Of a stretch of DNA of 64,000 nucleotides, positions 1-9,339 are shown piece by piece (position 1 is the stretch's first letter; each line of letters opens with the position of its first letter). A model generated the notes under the pieces. The model was given only the letters and a program-made list of their open reading frames with translations. It ran no database searches and was not told the DNA's origin. The translations under genes and the position numbers were made by a program. This DNA comes from Antrodiella citrinella. Its lineage: Eukaryota > Basidiomycota > Agaricomycetes > Polyporales > Steccherinaceae. The DNA lies in assembly GCA_004802725.1 (NCBI GenBank), contig SGPM01000034.1, positions 62,001 through 126,000 on the forward strand, given 5' to 3'.

Positions 1-856
1 CGCCGCACGTAATACTATTTCAGGCTCTTCACACTCTCGAATCTGCATGACGCTATCGTATCTTTGGCAGGTCCTCTCCCCCCATCACGATTTTTCTCGA
101 CCTTGCCGCGTTCGTTATTATTCCTATCACGCATCCTCACGCATCATGTTTATATGTTGCCACCACACACCTGTACTACACCAACTCTTGTCTGTCGTCA
201 TCCTCACTGTCGCATCGTCTCATTTTCTTTTCTCTCCTACTTCACATTACTATCCCTCTCAAGGAGTGATTATCCCCTACTTCGTTCTCTAGTCCTTTAT
301 TACATTACTAGTGACCCCGTAAATGTTCGTCGCACGCCCCAGTCGTCTCGAGTGCAGATTCCTCTCCCCCATCACTGGTCTCTCCTCTCTGTGGTCCTTT
401 TTATCTTTTGTCTGTTTGGTCAAACACAAAGCTATGTCCTCGTTTTGTCCTTTTGTTTTGTTCACGCGTTGTGCCCCCCTCCGAGCTTCGTTTGAATGTT
501 GACTTTTTCTCCTGTCCTCTCGCGTTTGTGTTTAGTAATAAGAATATTAATCTGCATTGCATTCCAACTCGGTTGCGACTTGTGTGTATGAGTACGATGC
601 TCGTTGCGTTACGAGTGGACGGGTAAGCGCGGATTATCGTGGCGTGGTCAAGTTCGTTGAGCGTGTGCACAAAGGCTCCGAGTCAAAGCGCCATTCACGA
701 GGTTTAAAACGTGTCATTCATCCTGACCTAAGATAAGAGGACATATCGTTACGAGACGCAACCCTCTCATCCCAACTATCCAGAGGCCAAACCAACCCCG
801 AGCAGCCCTCACTTATTCTAGAGCACAGAACTCGGGAACGAATTCAAACAAGTTGC
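1..856. other. Intergenic, no supportable gene
   Basis: No open frame here starts with ATG, looks like protein and joins to another exon. The plus strand is pyrimidine-rich to about 600, which gives long but low-complexity frames. It may hold the 3' UTR of a gene left of the window and the promoter of the next gene. Confidence 0.5.
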
Positions 857-1363
857 ATGGTATACCGACGCCACACGAAGGGCAAAGCGCGGGACCAACC
901 CGTGCGGCCTTCGGCGCTCACGGAAGCGGACCTGGTGGGAGCGGCGGTGCGTGTCGATGTGGACGTGGACGTGAGTGCGTTGTGGGGAGGCCGTGACGCA
1001 GGTACAGACAAACAGCTCGAGGGAGAAGCGGAGCAGAGGGAGAAGGAAGGAACTGCGTCGGGATCTGGGACTGGGGGAGGAGGCTCGGCTCAAATGAATG
1101 TTGGGACTCGGGGTGAGAAGAGAAAAAGAGACGAGGCTGGGGACGAGGCGGATGATGAGGGGGGTGGGGACGTGCAGCCTGAGACGTCCGTATCACAGAC
1201 CCAGGCGACCAAGGCGAAACGAGCAAAGGCAAAGGGAAGGGGGAAGAGAAAGAAAGTCGAGCAGGCAGATCAAGCTGAAGAGTCAGAGGCTGAAACTCCG
1301 GTACCGGTGACAGCGCAGAAGAAGAGCAAGAGACAGAAGAAACAGGCAAGCTCAAGGCGGTGA
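857..1363 (+). CDS. Small lysine/glutamate-rich orphan protein
   Basis: A single uninterrupted frame of 168 codons starting at ATG 857. I do not recognise a family. The first 40 residues are mixed, with a VDVDVDVS stretch. From about residue 55 the protein is almost entirely Glu, Lys, Gly, Asp and Arg. It contains several basic clusters (KRKRDE, KAKRAKAKGRGKRKK, KKSKRQKK) that look like nuclear or nucleolar localisation signals, separated by an acidic DEADDEGGGD stretch. This charged, disordered composition is typical of nucleolar or chromatin-associated proteins, but that is inference from composition only. No splice sites are needed. The purine-rich plus strand also opens other frames, so the coding call rests on the ATG, the stop and the basic C-terminus. 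Confidence 0.45.
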   Translation: MVYRRHTKGKARDQPVRPSALTEADLVGAAVRVDVDVDVSALWGGRDAGTDKQLEGEAEQREKEGTASGSGTGGGGSAQMNVGTRGEKRKRDEAGDEADDEGGGDVQPETSVSQTQATKAKRAKAKGRGKRKKVEQADQAEESEAETPVPVTAQKKSKRQKKQASSRR

Positions 1364-1754
1364 ACGTTTTGAGAGAGCGCGCCGTGTTGTTAGCCACAAG
1401 TCCGGGAATTCTGAGAAATATAGGCGTTTCTGTTCGAAAGCCCATGCTTGGTAGTGTCCTTCCAGGTTCCGTAGTCACGAAGTCGGTCCACTTGGCCGTC
1501 CCAAACCAAAGTCTTCCCGACTCCCGCGTCCGAAACATAGCACATACTCTCCGTTCCGCCAATTACGCCAAAGGCCACCTGCTCACGGAACTAGCGAACC
1601 TACATACTGCGGTCAAATAGAGAACTCGGGCGTGAAACACATACGAGATACGATATGACCCGTCTGGAGGAGCCCTAGATGACGGTGTGTTTCTTACTGC
1701 GGTCCTGGAGAACGAGAACGTTGTCTATTGAGGGTGGCAGGAGTGCGGAGGAGC

Positions 1755-1780
1755 CGGAGGATGTTATCGGAGGATGTTAT
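1755..1780. repeat. 13-bp tandem duplication
   Basis: The unit CGGAGGATGTTAT occurs twice in perfect succession (1755-1767 and 1768-1780). It is probably a replication-slippage duplication. No function is evident. Confidence 0.9.
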
Positions 1781-1854
1781 ATCATGGAGGTGTTCATGTG
1801 CTCTCTTTGTGGATCCACGATTTTGATGGGAATGAATTCGCGCCTGAGTATTAT

Positions 1855-1874
1855 GTTCGTTCGTTCGTTCGTTC
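1855..1874. repeat. (GTTC)5 microsatellite
   Basis: Five perfect copies of the tetranucleotide GTTC upstream of the SPFH gene. Confidence 0.9.
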
Positions 1875-2144
1875 AGTTGGATAGGAGAGGGTAAATGACA
1901 ACAGTGCTTTTGATAGTGGTCGTAAATAACATTTGCGTCCGCTGGGCTCGATCCAACGACCGAGACGATGCAGCGTTCGTGATGGATGGTTACTGCGGAA
2001 TGGGTGTGAGAGCAAATTCAAACGGGCGACTGCGCACCTTATCCATCCTCCCAAGTCCAGTCCAATAAAAGCTCCTCCTTCTCCTTCTCCGTCGCTCATC
2101 TCTCCTCCCGTCCGAACGACACTCGACGACAAAGAGAAATAACC

Positions 2145-3542
2145 ATGTCTGAAGCTCGTGACGACACAAAGTACCGCCCAGAGGAAAGCGACGGCGGATA
2201 CTCACGTGGCAACGTGGTGGATCATAACGCGCCGGGCGGTAAGTCTCTTCTCTTCGTGCTTCCAACTCACGCTCATCATGTCGGACACAGTCACTGACAA
2301 TGGCGTCCCGCACACTGACGTCGGCAAGAGGGCCACGGGCGGCGAGCCCCATGTCATCAAGGTGCAGCCGTTGAAAAGGAGCGAGATGCAGGTATGTCTT
2401 TCGGTTAGCCTCTGCGTGCTGCGGGTAAATTATTGACCCGAATGTTGTAGCAATCCTATGCTCAGGATCTTGGTACTGGCGAGGTATGTTCTATCATCCC
2501 TACTACTCGACTGCAATGTCTGAACAAACACCCAGGTCACCCATGGTGTCTACGGTTCTTGCTTGAACGCGTTGGGTTCCTGCGTTGGGTTCTGCGGTGC
2601 CATCCCATGCTGCCCCTTACCCAACCCCTTCCGCAACGTCCAGCAAGGTCCGTTTCCATCCTTTCTTCTGCCTATTTTTACCTCGCATCTCATTGTGCAA
2701 ACAAATTAGGTTCCGTCGGTCTGGTCTCACGGTTCGGCCAGTTCTACAAATCGGTCGACCCAGGCCTCGTCCAGGTGAACGTTTGCACAGAGTCTCTCCG
2801 TATCGTCGACGTGAAGATCCAAATCTGCCCTATTGGAAGGCAGAAAGTCATCACCCGCGACAACGTCGACGTCGAGATGTACGTACTAGCTCCACGCCCA
2901 TTCATTACCACCATCTCACACTGACCTTTGACGCTCAATTCTAGTGACTCTGTCATCTACTTCCAGGTCACCAGCCCCTACCGCGCCGCGTTCGGGATCA
3001 CGGACCTGCGTCAAGCCCTGATCGAGCGTTCCCAAACGACGTTGCGCCACGTCGTCGGCGCGCGCGCCGTGCAGAGCGTCGTGACGGAGCGCGAAGCGAT
3101 CGCGTTCGAAATCGCCGAGATCGTCGGGGACGTCGCCGACAAATGGGGCGTCGCGATCGAGGGGATCCTCATCAAGGACATCATCTTTTCGCCCGAAGTG
3201 TCCTCCTCGCTCTCGTCCGCCGCGCAGCAGAAGCGCATTGGAGAGAGCAAGGTCATCGCGGCGCGCGCGGAGGTCGACGCGGCGAGACTTATGCGCCAGG
3301 CGGCGGATATCCTGGCGAGTCCGGCGGCGATGCAGATTAGGCAGCTCGAGGCGCTGCAGGTGATGGCGAAGACGGCGAATAGTAAGGTGGTGTTTGTGCC
3401 GATGCAGTTGCAGAGCGATGTGGTGGGGAAGATGGCGGCTGCGTCGGGGAGCTCGCATGCGCAGGTCAGCGATGAGGGGGCCGACGGCGTGAATGGGTCT
3501 ATTGGGCAGACGGCTCTGCTTAACAGCGTGGCGAACATCTGA
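2145..3542 (+). CDS. Stomatin-like SPFH/band 7 membrane protein
   Basis: Six exons (2145-2238, 2291-2391, 2451-2483, 2536-2647, 2710-2878, 2945-3542) join in frame to 368 residues. The N-terminal part is hydrophilic. Residues about 80-113 form a Cys/Gly/Pro-rich hydrophobic hairpin (GSC, GSCVGFCG, IPCCPLPNPF) typical of monotopic membrane insertion with S-acylated cysteines. An SPFH core follows (GLVSRFGQFY, VDPGLVQVNVCTE, TRDNVDVEID, VIYFQVTSPYRA, RQALIERSQTTLRHVVGAR, WGVAIEGILIKDI), then an Ala/Arg/Glu-rich oligomerisation helix and a C-terminal tail. Stomatins form oligomeric scaffolds in sterol-rich membrane domains and modulate channels. Here the family role is known, while the membrane and partners are inference. 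The start is the first ATG after an upstream A/T-rich element. Confidence 0.9.
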
Positions 3543-4931
3543 ACACCTCCTTTGACGTGACGACCTTATGCTTGACGCCTACCTCTCCTGCTTCTATCCG
3601 TTGCTTGTGATACCATCCGTTGCTGACTCCGTTCGCTGTTTGCTTACTCCCTGTGATATCCCTCTTTTCGTTCGGTCGCTCCACCCGTACCATAATTTCT
3701 CGTGTTGTTCATTTGTTCATCATGTACGTACTATCTAGGACATGCGCTGTTTGTACCATCACATTTTTAAGCAGTGTTATCTGCTTCCTTGCGTTCTTTT
3801 TGAAAGTATTTGGTGTGAGGATGAATCTTGTCGAAGTTGAGTCCAGCCTGGTTTGCCATTCGCTGAACGCCGAACTCCCTCTCCCAATTTCATGATGCGG
3901 TACGTGATCTTCGCATTCGGGCTGTCTCATCCCGGTGATCACTGCCAGCTAAAGTCACCGCGATGATTGCCAGAACACGGCGACACTGTGGCGGACCCAC
4001 TAGCCTCGGGCAACAGTGTTGGAGCCACATCATCTCGAGCCACCGCCCCTTCGTTCCTCTCTGTTCGAGTGGCTGCCCTAGGTCTCAGATCTCAGCTTGT
4101 ACCGACACAAACGGCGCGCGTCCCCAGTCGGGCGAACTCTACGATCCAAGAAGTTCAACTGACCCAGCACAGTGTCGACTCGCCACAGTCGTTTTTGCCA
4201 TTCAGTGCATTCGTGACTCGGACCCAGCGACCAGTGTCAAAATACAAATTGTCTGAGCATGTTTTCGTGTCGCCACAAGCAGAAGGATCGAGTCGTGTAG
4301 TAAGTATAGTCTCTCGTTCGAACCCGAACCCCGTGCATTCTTCGGACATTGCCGTGTTGCCGTTCTTGGACTTTTCCGGTGGTTCGAATTCTCTTTCGTG
4401 TCTGCTGTCATTTTGCGTTTTCTGGCATCTTGTATGTTCTTTGCTCTTTTATGAAAGGGTCCAGAAAGGTGGGGTGTTATTACCGCCGGGTTGTTGCTCG
4501 AGCTAGAAAAATTGTGGCTGGACGACGACGACAACTCGACTCACAAATCATGTCTTGCATTCTTATCGGGATCAGGACAAGACAAGTCTGCGGTGGATAC
4601 AACCAAGAATGATGATCGGCCTCCGCTGTCTGGTAGAAGAGAAGACGAAGCAGCCAGCCGGGACGGTTGACGTCGGTTCGCCTTCGTCGTCAGGTCGCCA
4701 TTCAGTCAGAACAATTGCTGATGCATGGTGGGCTGGGATATGTATTTTGTTTTGCATGGAATAACGAAGGATGGCGAGGGAGCCTCGGGTCCGATCTGAG
4801 CGTAACTCGGACTAGGACGACTGTGGGGGACGATCGCGAATAAGGATATCCGTGTATTGTACTAAAGTTCTCTCCACTCAGGTATNTAAATGCAGGCGTT
4901 GTCTTCCCCGCTTCCTCCCACAACTGTGACC
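3543..4931. other. Intergenic with promoter of the RGS gene
   Basis: About 1.4 kb without a supportable gene. The long plus-strand frame at 3967-4506 starts from TTG, is low in conserved-looking motifs and joins nothing. The first few hundred bases are pyrimidine-rich and probably the 3' UTR of the SPFH gene. Confidence 0.45.
4883..4890 (+). promoter_or_regulatory. TATA-like element containing an ambiguous base
   Basis: TATNTAAA lies about 45 bp before the RGS-gene ATG. With N as A or T it reads as a TATA box. The N at 4886 marks a base the assembly could not decide. Confidence 0.4.
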
Positions 4932-6517
4932 ATGCCTTGGTTCGAACCCTCCCCGCTCACTACCATCACCCTCGACCAGGTCATTTCTGGGCACACCTGC
5001 GAGCCCATCACGTATGTTCTCAATCTCATTCGTACGACTCCACCGTTGACCTTGATCATTCAGATTGGCCGACTTTGAAGCGTACTTGGAATACCAGGTC
5101 AGTCCACCCCCGCCTCGTCACCTACACCGAACCAACAACTCGCACAGGAACACACCGTGGAGAACCTCCAATTCGTGGTGTGGTACCAATCCTACCGCAC
5201 CCGGTTCCTCGAGATCACGAAGCAGCCGAAATGCGTCGCGACGGCGTTCACGTTCTGCACGCCGGACGCTGCGAGGATGGAGGAGCGTGTGCGGCAGAGT
5301 GAGAGGATGTTCGACGCATGGACAGGCGCTGGTCAGGACGGCGAAGCCCCGCCGCCGGTGACACCGATCTCGCCGATCTCGCCGCACTCCGACGTGAACT
5401 CTACGTCGCCTTTAACTACTTTTCCTACGACGGTGGCTGGCCGCGAGCAGCAGGCGACAGTCTCGTTCCGCCTGATGAACCGCGAGGTCGACTATCTCAA
5501 CAACCTGCCGTTGAAGAACGAATATTCCGCCGTGGTGAAGACGTTCATCCAGTCTGGGTCGCCGAAGGAGCTCTCCTTGTCGGATGAGATGCGCGAGATG
5601 GTCTTGCGCGACGCGACGTGGAACACCCATCCCGACGTCGTACGTTCGCCTTCAATATACACGCACGATTGACGGACGCTGATATGCCATCCACAGTTCC
5701 TACCGGTCTACGAACAAATCTACGACACCCTCTCCACGCAATCCCTCCCGACCTTCCTCAAGCTCTCCGCCACGAACGTCAACTTCCCCAAAGCATTCTA
5801 CTGGTACGCCTTCGGCGCGCTCTACGTCGTGTTCTCCCTCGTCGTGTTCTTCCCCTTCGTGTTTCTGGGCCCGCCGGAGGTGCACAAACGCGCGTGGAGG
5901 GCGATCTCGATCCCGTTTTCGAGTTTGGGGGTCATGCAGGTGTACAGCGGGTGGAAGGGGTGAGTGTGTTTGTGTGTCTTGAGAGTTGTAGTGTTGACGT
6001 CGATGTACTTTGAAGGCTCTGTACGGAGGTGTGGTCGCGTGGACGCGCTCAGCTCCGTCCATGGGACCTCCAATTTATGGAAGACCAAGACCAAGCACGA
6101 GAAGTCCCATCCGGCCCCGTCGACGAAGAGAAAGGCCTGAAACCTCAGCACGAACAAGTCGGCACCGGGTCTTCATCCACGCTCTCCGTCCTCGAGAAAG
6201 CGAAGAACGGAGAGACGAGCACGAACACACGGACCGCGTCGGGCACGTCCACCACTGCCTCCCCTTCTTCCCCCTCTTCCGCACCCTCCGCACCTTCACC
6301 CAACAACCACAAGAACGAGTTCCCCTTCGAGTCCCCGAAACAGGTGGTCGACATCACGGCGAAACCGACGATGTTCGGGCCCGAGCGGCCGCTCCTGGAC
6401 CCGCGCATCCGGAAGGTGCATGCGCTGATCGTGAGGGATATGTTGCTCGTGGGCGTGGTGTGGACGGCTGTGTGGGTCGCTGTGGTTTGTTGTGTGCCTA
6501 GTGGGCGGAGACATTGA
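4932..6517 (+). CDS. RGS-domain integral membrane protein, Rax1-like
   Basis: Five exons (4932-5011, 5064-5097, 5148-5639, 5697-5959, 6016-6517) give 456 residues. An RGS domain covers roughly residues 18-215: the opening helix reads FEAYLEYQEHTVENLQFVVWY, a Ser/Pro-rich insertion follows, and the C-terminal half carries ATWNTHPDVFLPVYEQIYDTL and LPTFLKLSATN. A hydrophobic segment (YWYAFGALYVVFSLVVFF...) forms a transmembrane helix near residue 245, with a second hydrophobic stretch near 280. After a Ser/Thr/Lys linker a last hydrophobic helix (MLLVGVVWTAVWVAVVCC) sits at the extreme C-terminus, preceded by LDPRIRKVHALIVRD. An RGS domain followed by membrane helices is the arrangement of Rax1-type fungal proteins involved in polarity. 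GTPase-accelerating activity on a G-alpha subunit is possible but not shown. Confidence 0.8.
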
Positions 6518-6988
6518 AGAGAGCATGTTCCTGGAGGAGCTTTTGGACATTGGAAAGAATGTACTACTCGACTCGGATTATTTTATGTATGCTTTTTATT
6601 GGCATAATACTACACACTGTCTCTGGAATGTGGAAGTTGCTTGAAGTAGATGGTGTACGTGTAAGTTGGTCCACTCGGGTCAAACTTGAAACCTAATCAG
6701 CAGTCAGAGTAGGAATACATGACCACGTCCGAGTCACAGTTCCCAGCTATATATATTGAGCCACGTTCGACGTCGACTCACACTTACTCTGTGTTGGAAT
6801 TCCCCACATTTGAACGCTCCCCATTCTGACACTGATCCTCGATTCGAGTCTTCTGTAAATCGTAACGTACGTCCACCAGTCTGGAACAGAACGCGACTCT
6901 CGGTTCCGTTCTGTCCCATCCTTGTGCACAACGTCTTTCGTGTTGTGCTCAGGATTTGAAGAATCCATTGACGTCGATCCGCACAGCG
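6518..6988. other. Intergenic, upstream region of HPNG gene copy 1
   Basis: No gene. Includes the conserved leader block at about 6873-6950, listed below, which recurs upstream of copy 2. Confidence 0.5.
6873..6950 (+). repeat. Duplicated 5' leader block, copy 1
   Basis: Shares CCAGTCTGGAACAGAAC, then a TCTGTCCCATCCTTG-type stretch and a GTGCTCAGG-type end, with the block at about 8012-8078 (TTTGTTCCATCCTTG, ATGCTGAGG there). The two lie just before the two HPNG-repeat genes, so the duplication included their 5' ends. It may be promoter, 5' UTR or the start of coding sequence, since the sense frame stays open and reads SLEQN in both copies. Confidence 0.65.
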
Positions 6989-7367
6989 ATGACCTCCAAG
7001 CGCCCGAGTCGTCAAACCACCCACACCGACAGCCAGAACAGCGAACCCGCGCCTCCACCGTCGCCGCAGCACAACCCCAAGCACCTCCAACCCCAGCTCC
7101 CCGGAGACCCACACCTGCTCCACCCGAACGGCCAACCGCTGATCCGGATCCAACACGTCGCGCGCCTGTACAAGCTCGCCGCCACCCCCGCCCCTGCGCG
7201 CGTTCAAAGTGGTGCTCGGGGACCAGGACGTGAGCGGGGCGCGCAGGGTCAGTGTGCGGGAGGGTGCAGGCCGCGATGATGTTCGGGTCGTCTGCTACGA
7301 CGGGGAAGACGAAGACGAAGACGGCAGAGACGTCTCAGGTGGGCCTACCGAACCTTGGCAAAGGTGA
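6989..7367 (+). pseudogene. HPNG-repeat protein, copy 1, frame-broken
   Basis: An ATG at 6989 opens a Pro/Ser/Gln-rich leader of about 40 residues (SKRPSRQTTHTDSQN), then one unit of the family repeat: LLHPNGQPLIRIQHVARLYKL, quoted in part. The frame runs on without further likeness to a stop at 7279. One base later, from about 7202, the +1 frame gives FKVVLGDQDV and an acidic tail (YDGEDEDEDG) that ends at 7367 and resembles the FKxVPG continuation and acidic tail of copy 2. I therefore read this as one gene with a single +1 frame break, and call it a probable pseudogene. I do not recognise the family. A sequencing error or recoding are alternatives. Confidence 0.4.
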
Positions 7368-8098
7368 TTTGGACGCGGACGTGGTTGTGGGTGATAAGGA
7401 TGTGGGTACTCGGAATGGGTATCGGAGGGTCCAGGTTGGACAGCGACAGCAGGTAGGAAGGACTGCGCCCACACGGTCTAGTATGGCAGGCCATGTTGGG
7501 CGTGCTGCGGGTCACGCTCAGGCTGGGAGGGGACACGGTGGGGCCGGAGTCGGAGGTCGTGGAGGTCTGAGGCCGTGAAGGGATTGCATTCTCGTGCATC
7601 CGGGACACGATCAGGATCTATCTTGGAGAGGAAGGCACCAACTAGAAATAAAACTGCGTAGGATGAAGACCAGTGAGCCTGAGGGGTCCTTGTTTGTGTA
7701 TCCGAGCCTGCGAGTCGAATATTGTACTAGTAGCGAGGACTATCAGTGGAAGATGCATGTAACAGATTCGGACATTACACTTTGTCTCAGGATTTCTTGC
7801 GTACGCTCTCTCTGGCAGTAAGAGATGTTCGAGTGGCATGACTTCCCAGGTACGACTAGGAAGTGCACTTTCGTTCAACGCGCCTGGCGTTCTGGTCACG
7901 AGACGGGGTTGGAATGAAAGACGAGGTCTGTACATGTGGGGATGCTGCGCAAGATACATAAACTGATACCTCTTCCTCCGCGTTCCCTCCCCAGCTCTTG
8001 GCCGTTTGTTCGCCAGTCTGGAACAGAACCGTCCACTGCGGCGCGTTTTGTTCCATCCTTGCGTACATTGTCAATATGCTGAGGTGATTGCAGGTATC
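7368..8098. other. Intergenic between the tandem copies, with leader block
   Basis: No supportable gene. The second copy of the duplicated leader lies at about 8012-8078. The open frame at 7252-7578 is a Gly/Arg-rich by-product of the GC-rich copy 1 tail. Confidence 0.45.
8012..8078 (+). repeat. Duplicated 5' leader block, copy 2
   Basis: Counterpart of the block at 6873-6950: CCAGTCTGGAACAGAAC is identical, and a diverged TTGTTCCATCCTTGCGT follows. Copy 2's sense frame reads SLEQNRPLRRVLFHPC, against SLEQNATLGSVLSHPC in copy 1, so similarity holds in the sense frame. Antisense translation is equally similar, so a coding role is not established. Confidence 0.65.
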
Positions 8099-9156
8099 AT
8101 GCCACCGCGGCGTCGAGCAAATGGCGGCTCGAACGCTACAGCGAACGGCGCTGTCATCACCCAACCTCCGATCCCCGCTCCTACTACGATGATGCCTCCG
8201 GCGACGGCATCTCCAGCTCTGCACCCCAACAAGCAAGCCCTGATCCAGATCAAGGATGTCCAGAGGGTGTACAAGCTCGGAATCATGCCGTCGTTGGAAG
8301 GCCTTCAAAGCGATCCCTGGGTTGCCCTCCCCCGGCCATACCCAAGTGACAGTAGACCAGGTGAAGGCTGCAAGGGAAATCCGGGTCCAGGGGGCTGCGA
8401 GCCGCTGGGCCACTGGGCCACATCCCAGTGGGAGCGGAAGGCGTGCGTGCGGTGTCCGACCAAGTCGCGACGCCTCTCGCAGCTCAACCACCAGCTACTA
8501 CATCCCCTCCGGCTCCGCCCACGCTTCCAGTCACTGTTCCTGCAACGGCAGCACCAGCTATGCATTCGAACGGACAACGATACATCCAGATCAAGGATGT
8601 GTCGCGGGTATACAGGCTGGCTATAACGCCGTCAGTGGCGATGTTCAAGAAGGTCCCCGGACTACCTCCAACAAGCAATGTGGCCACTGGCAGCGAAGTG
8701 ACCCCAGAGCAGGTCAACGCTGCGATGAAAGTCCGCGGCGAGCTCAGAACGAAGCCTTTGAGCACATCGTCTGGACCAGTAGCGGCGCAGGGCAGAAGCG
8801 GTGCCGGTCTTGCTGTGCCCGCTGGTGGGTCAGGCGGCGTAGGGAGTCAAGACAAGCTTCATCCTAACGGAAAGAAGCTCATAAAGTACTCCGACATCAA
8901 GCGAGTCTACGGCCTCGACGAACCTATTTCCATGATGTTCTTCTCGCGACTTCGTTTTGACGCTCCGGTGGATGCTGTGGAGGTGGAGGATGCCCTGACG
9001 GAGATGAGGGAGATGATGGGGGCCCAGGATGACTCGGGTTCGGACGATGATTACTTTACCCCGAATCACTTCAGCGGGAGAAGACGTATTATGCTGGAGA
9101 ATTATACGGTGTCGGCAGTGGGAAAGCATGCCAAAGGAAGGTACCTATGGGATTGA
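8099..9156 (+). pseudogene. HPNG-repeat protein, copy 2, three repeat units, frame-broken
   Basis: ATG 8099 begins MPPRRRANGG and a Pro/Thr/Ala linker. Three repeat units follow. Unit A (from 8219) reads LHPNKQALIQIKDVQRVYKL; its second half (AFKAIPGLPSP, VTVDQVKAAREIRVQG) continues only in the +1 frame after about 8302. Between about 8390 and 8425 the frame must shift again, possibly at the G5 run at 8390-8394, to reach an open stretch to 9156. That stretch holds unit B (MHSNGQRYIQIKDVSRVYRL, FKKVPGLPP, VTPEQVNAAMKVRGE), unit C (LHPNGKKLIKYSDIKRVYGL) and an acidic C-terminus (DDSGSDDDYFTPNHFSGRR). With two +1 breaks it is a probable pseudogene or an error-containing gene; the part from about 8401 to 9156 is intact. 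Function unknown. Confidence 0.45.
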
Positions 9157-9339
9157 TATTTGGGATTTATGAATGTTGGATTCGGCCTTTACGTAGGAGG
9201 TGCCCGCGCGCAGAATTGATTGCATTGTACGATACGCAAGCTGTAGTACTTTGGACACAGAAAATGGTATTCAACGAACATGAGATAGAGGGCATAGTAA
9301 GAGGGACGAACGAATTGCTCAGAATGAAAGTATTGCCAC

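Larger units (their letters stand above)
1364..2144. other. Intergenic with promoter of the SPFH gene
   Basis: No gene is recognised. The stretch holds two short tandem repeats, listed separately. Just upstream of the stomatin start lies an A/T-rich CAATAAAAG element at about 2063-2071, roughly 75 bp before the ATG, which could serve as a TATA-like or CCAAT-like promoter element. Confidence 0.4.
7118..9021 (+). repeat. Four coding units of the HPNG repeat family
   Basis: Units begin at about 7118, 8219, 8560 and 8857. The shared pattern is (L/M)H(P/S)N(G/K)xxxIxxxDVxR(V/L)YxL, then in units 2 and 3 PSxxxFKx(I/V)PGLP and VTxxQVxAA. Units 2 and 3 share the DNA string ATCCAGATCAAGGATGT. Each unit is about 45-60 residues, separated by Pro/Ser/Thr-rich linkers. 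Confidence 0.75.

Noticed and set aside
64..495. 143-codon plus-strand frame near the window start
   Set aside because: Starts from TTG, composition follows the pyrimidine bias of the DNA, and no motif is seen.
1360..1620. 86-codon frame directly after the Lys-rich orphan
   Set aside because: Starts from GTG, has no recognisable motif and cannot be spliced to a neighbour with confidence.
4310..4395. GTTCGAACC / GGTTCGAATTC strings recalling a tRNA B box
   Set aside because: No A box at the right distance and no cloverleaf stems could be drawn.
3967..4506. 179-codon plus-strand frame between SPFH and RGS genes
   Set aside because: Starts from TTG, has no conserved-looking block, and lies in a region without matching splice sites.
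8268..8302. An intron (GTACAAG..AAG) to explain the frame break in copy 2
   Set aside because: Only about 32 nt long and it would delete the conserved YKLxxxPS part of the repeat.
6734..8491. Long antisense frames over both HPNG copies (6734-7207 and 7856-8491) that resemble each other
   Set aside because: Similarity on the antisense strand follows from the DNA duplication; the sense repeat pattern recurs in two further units, where the antisense does not.
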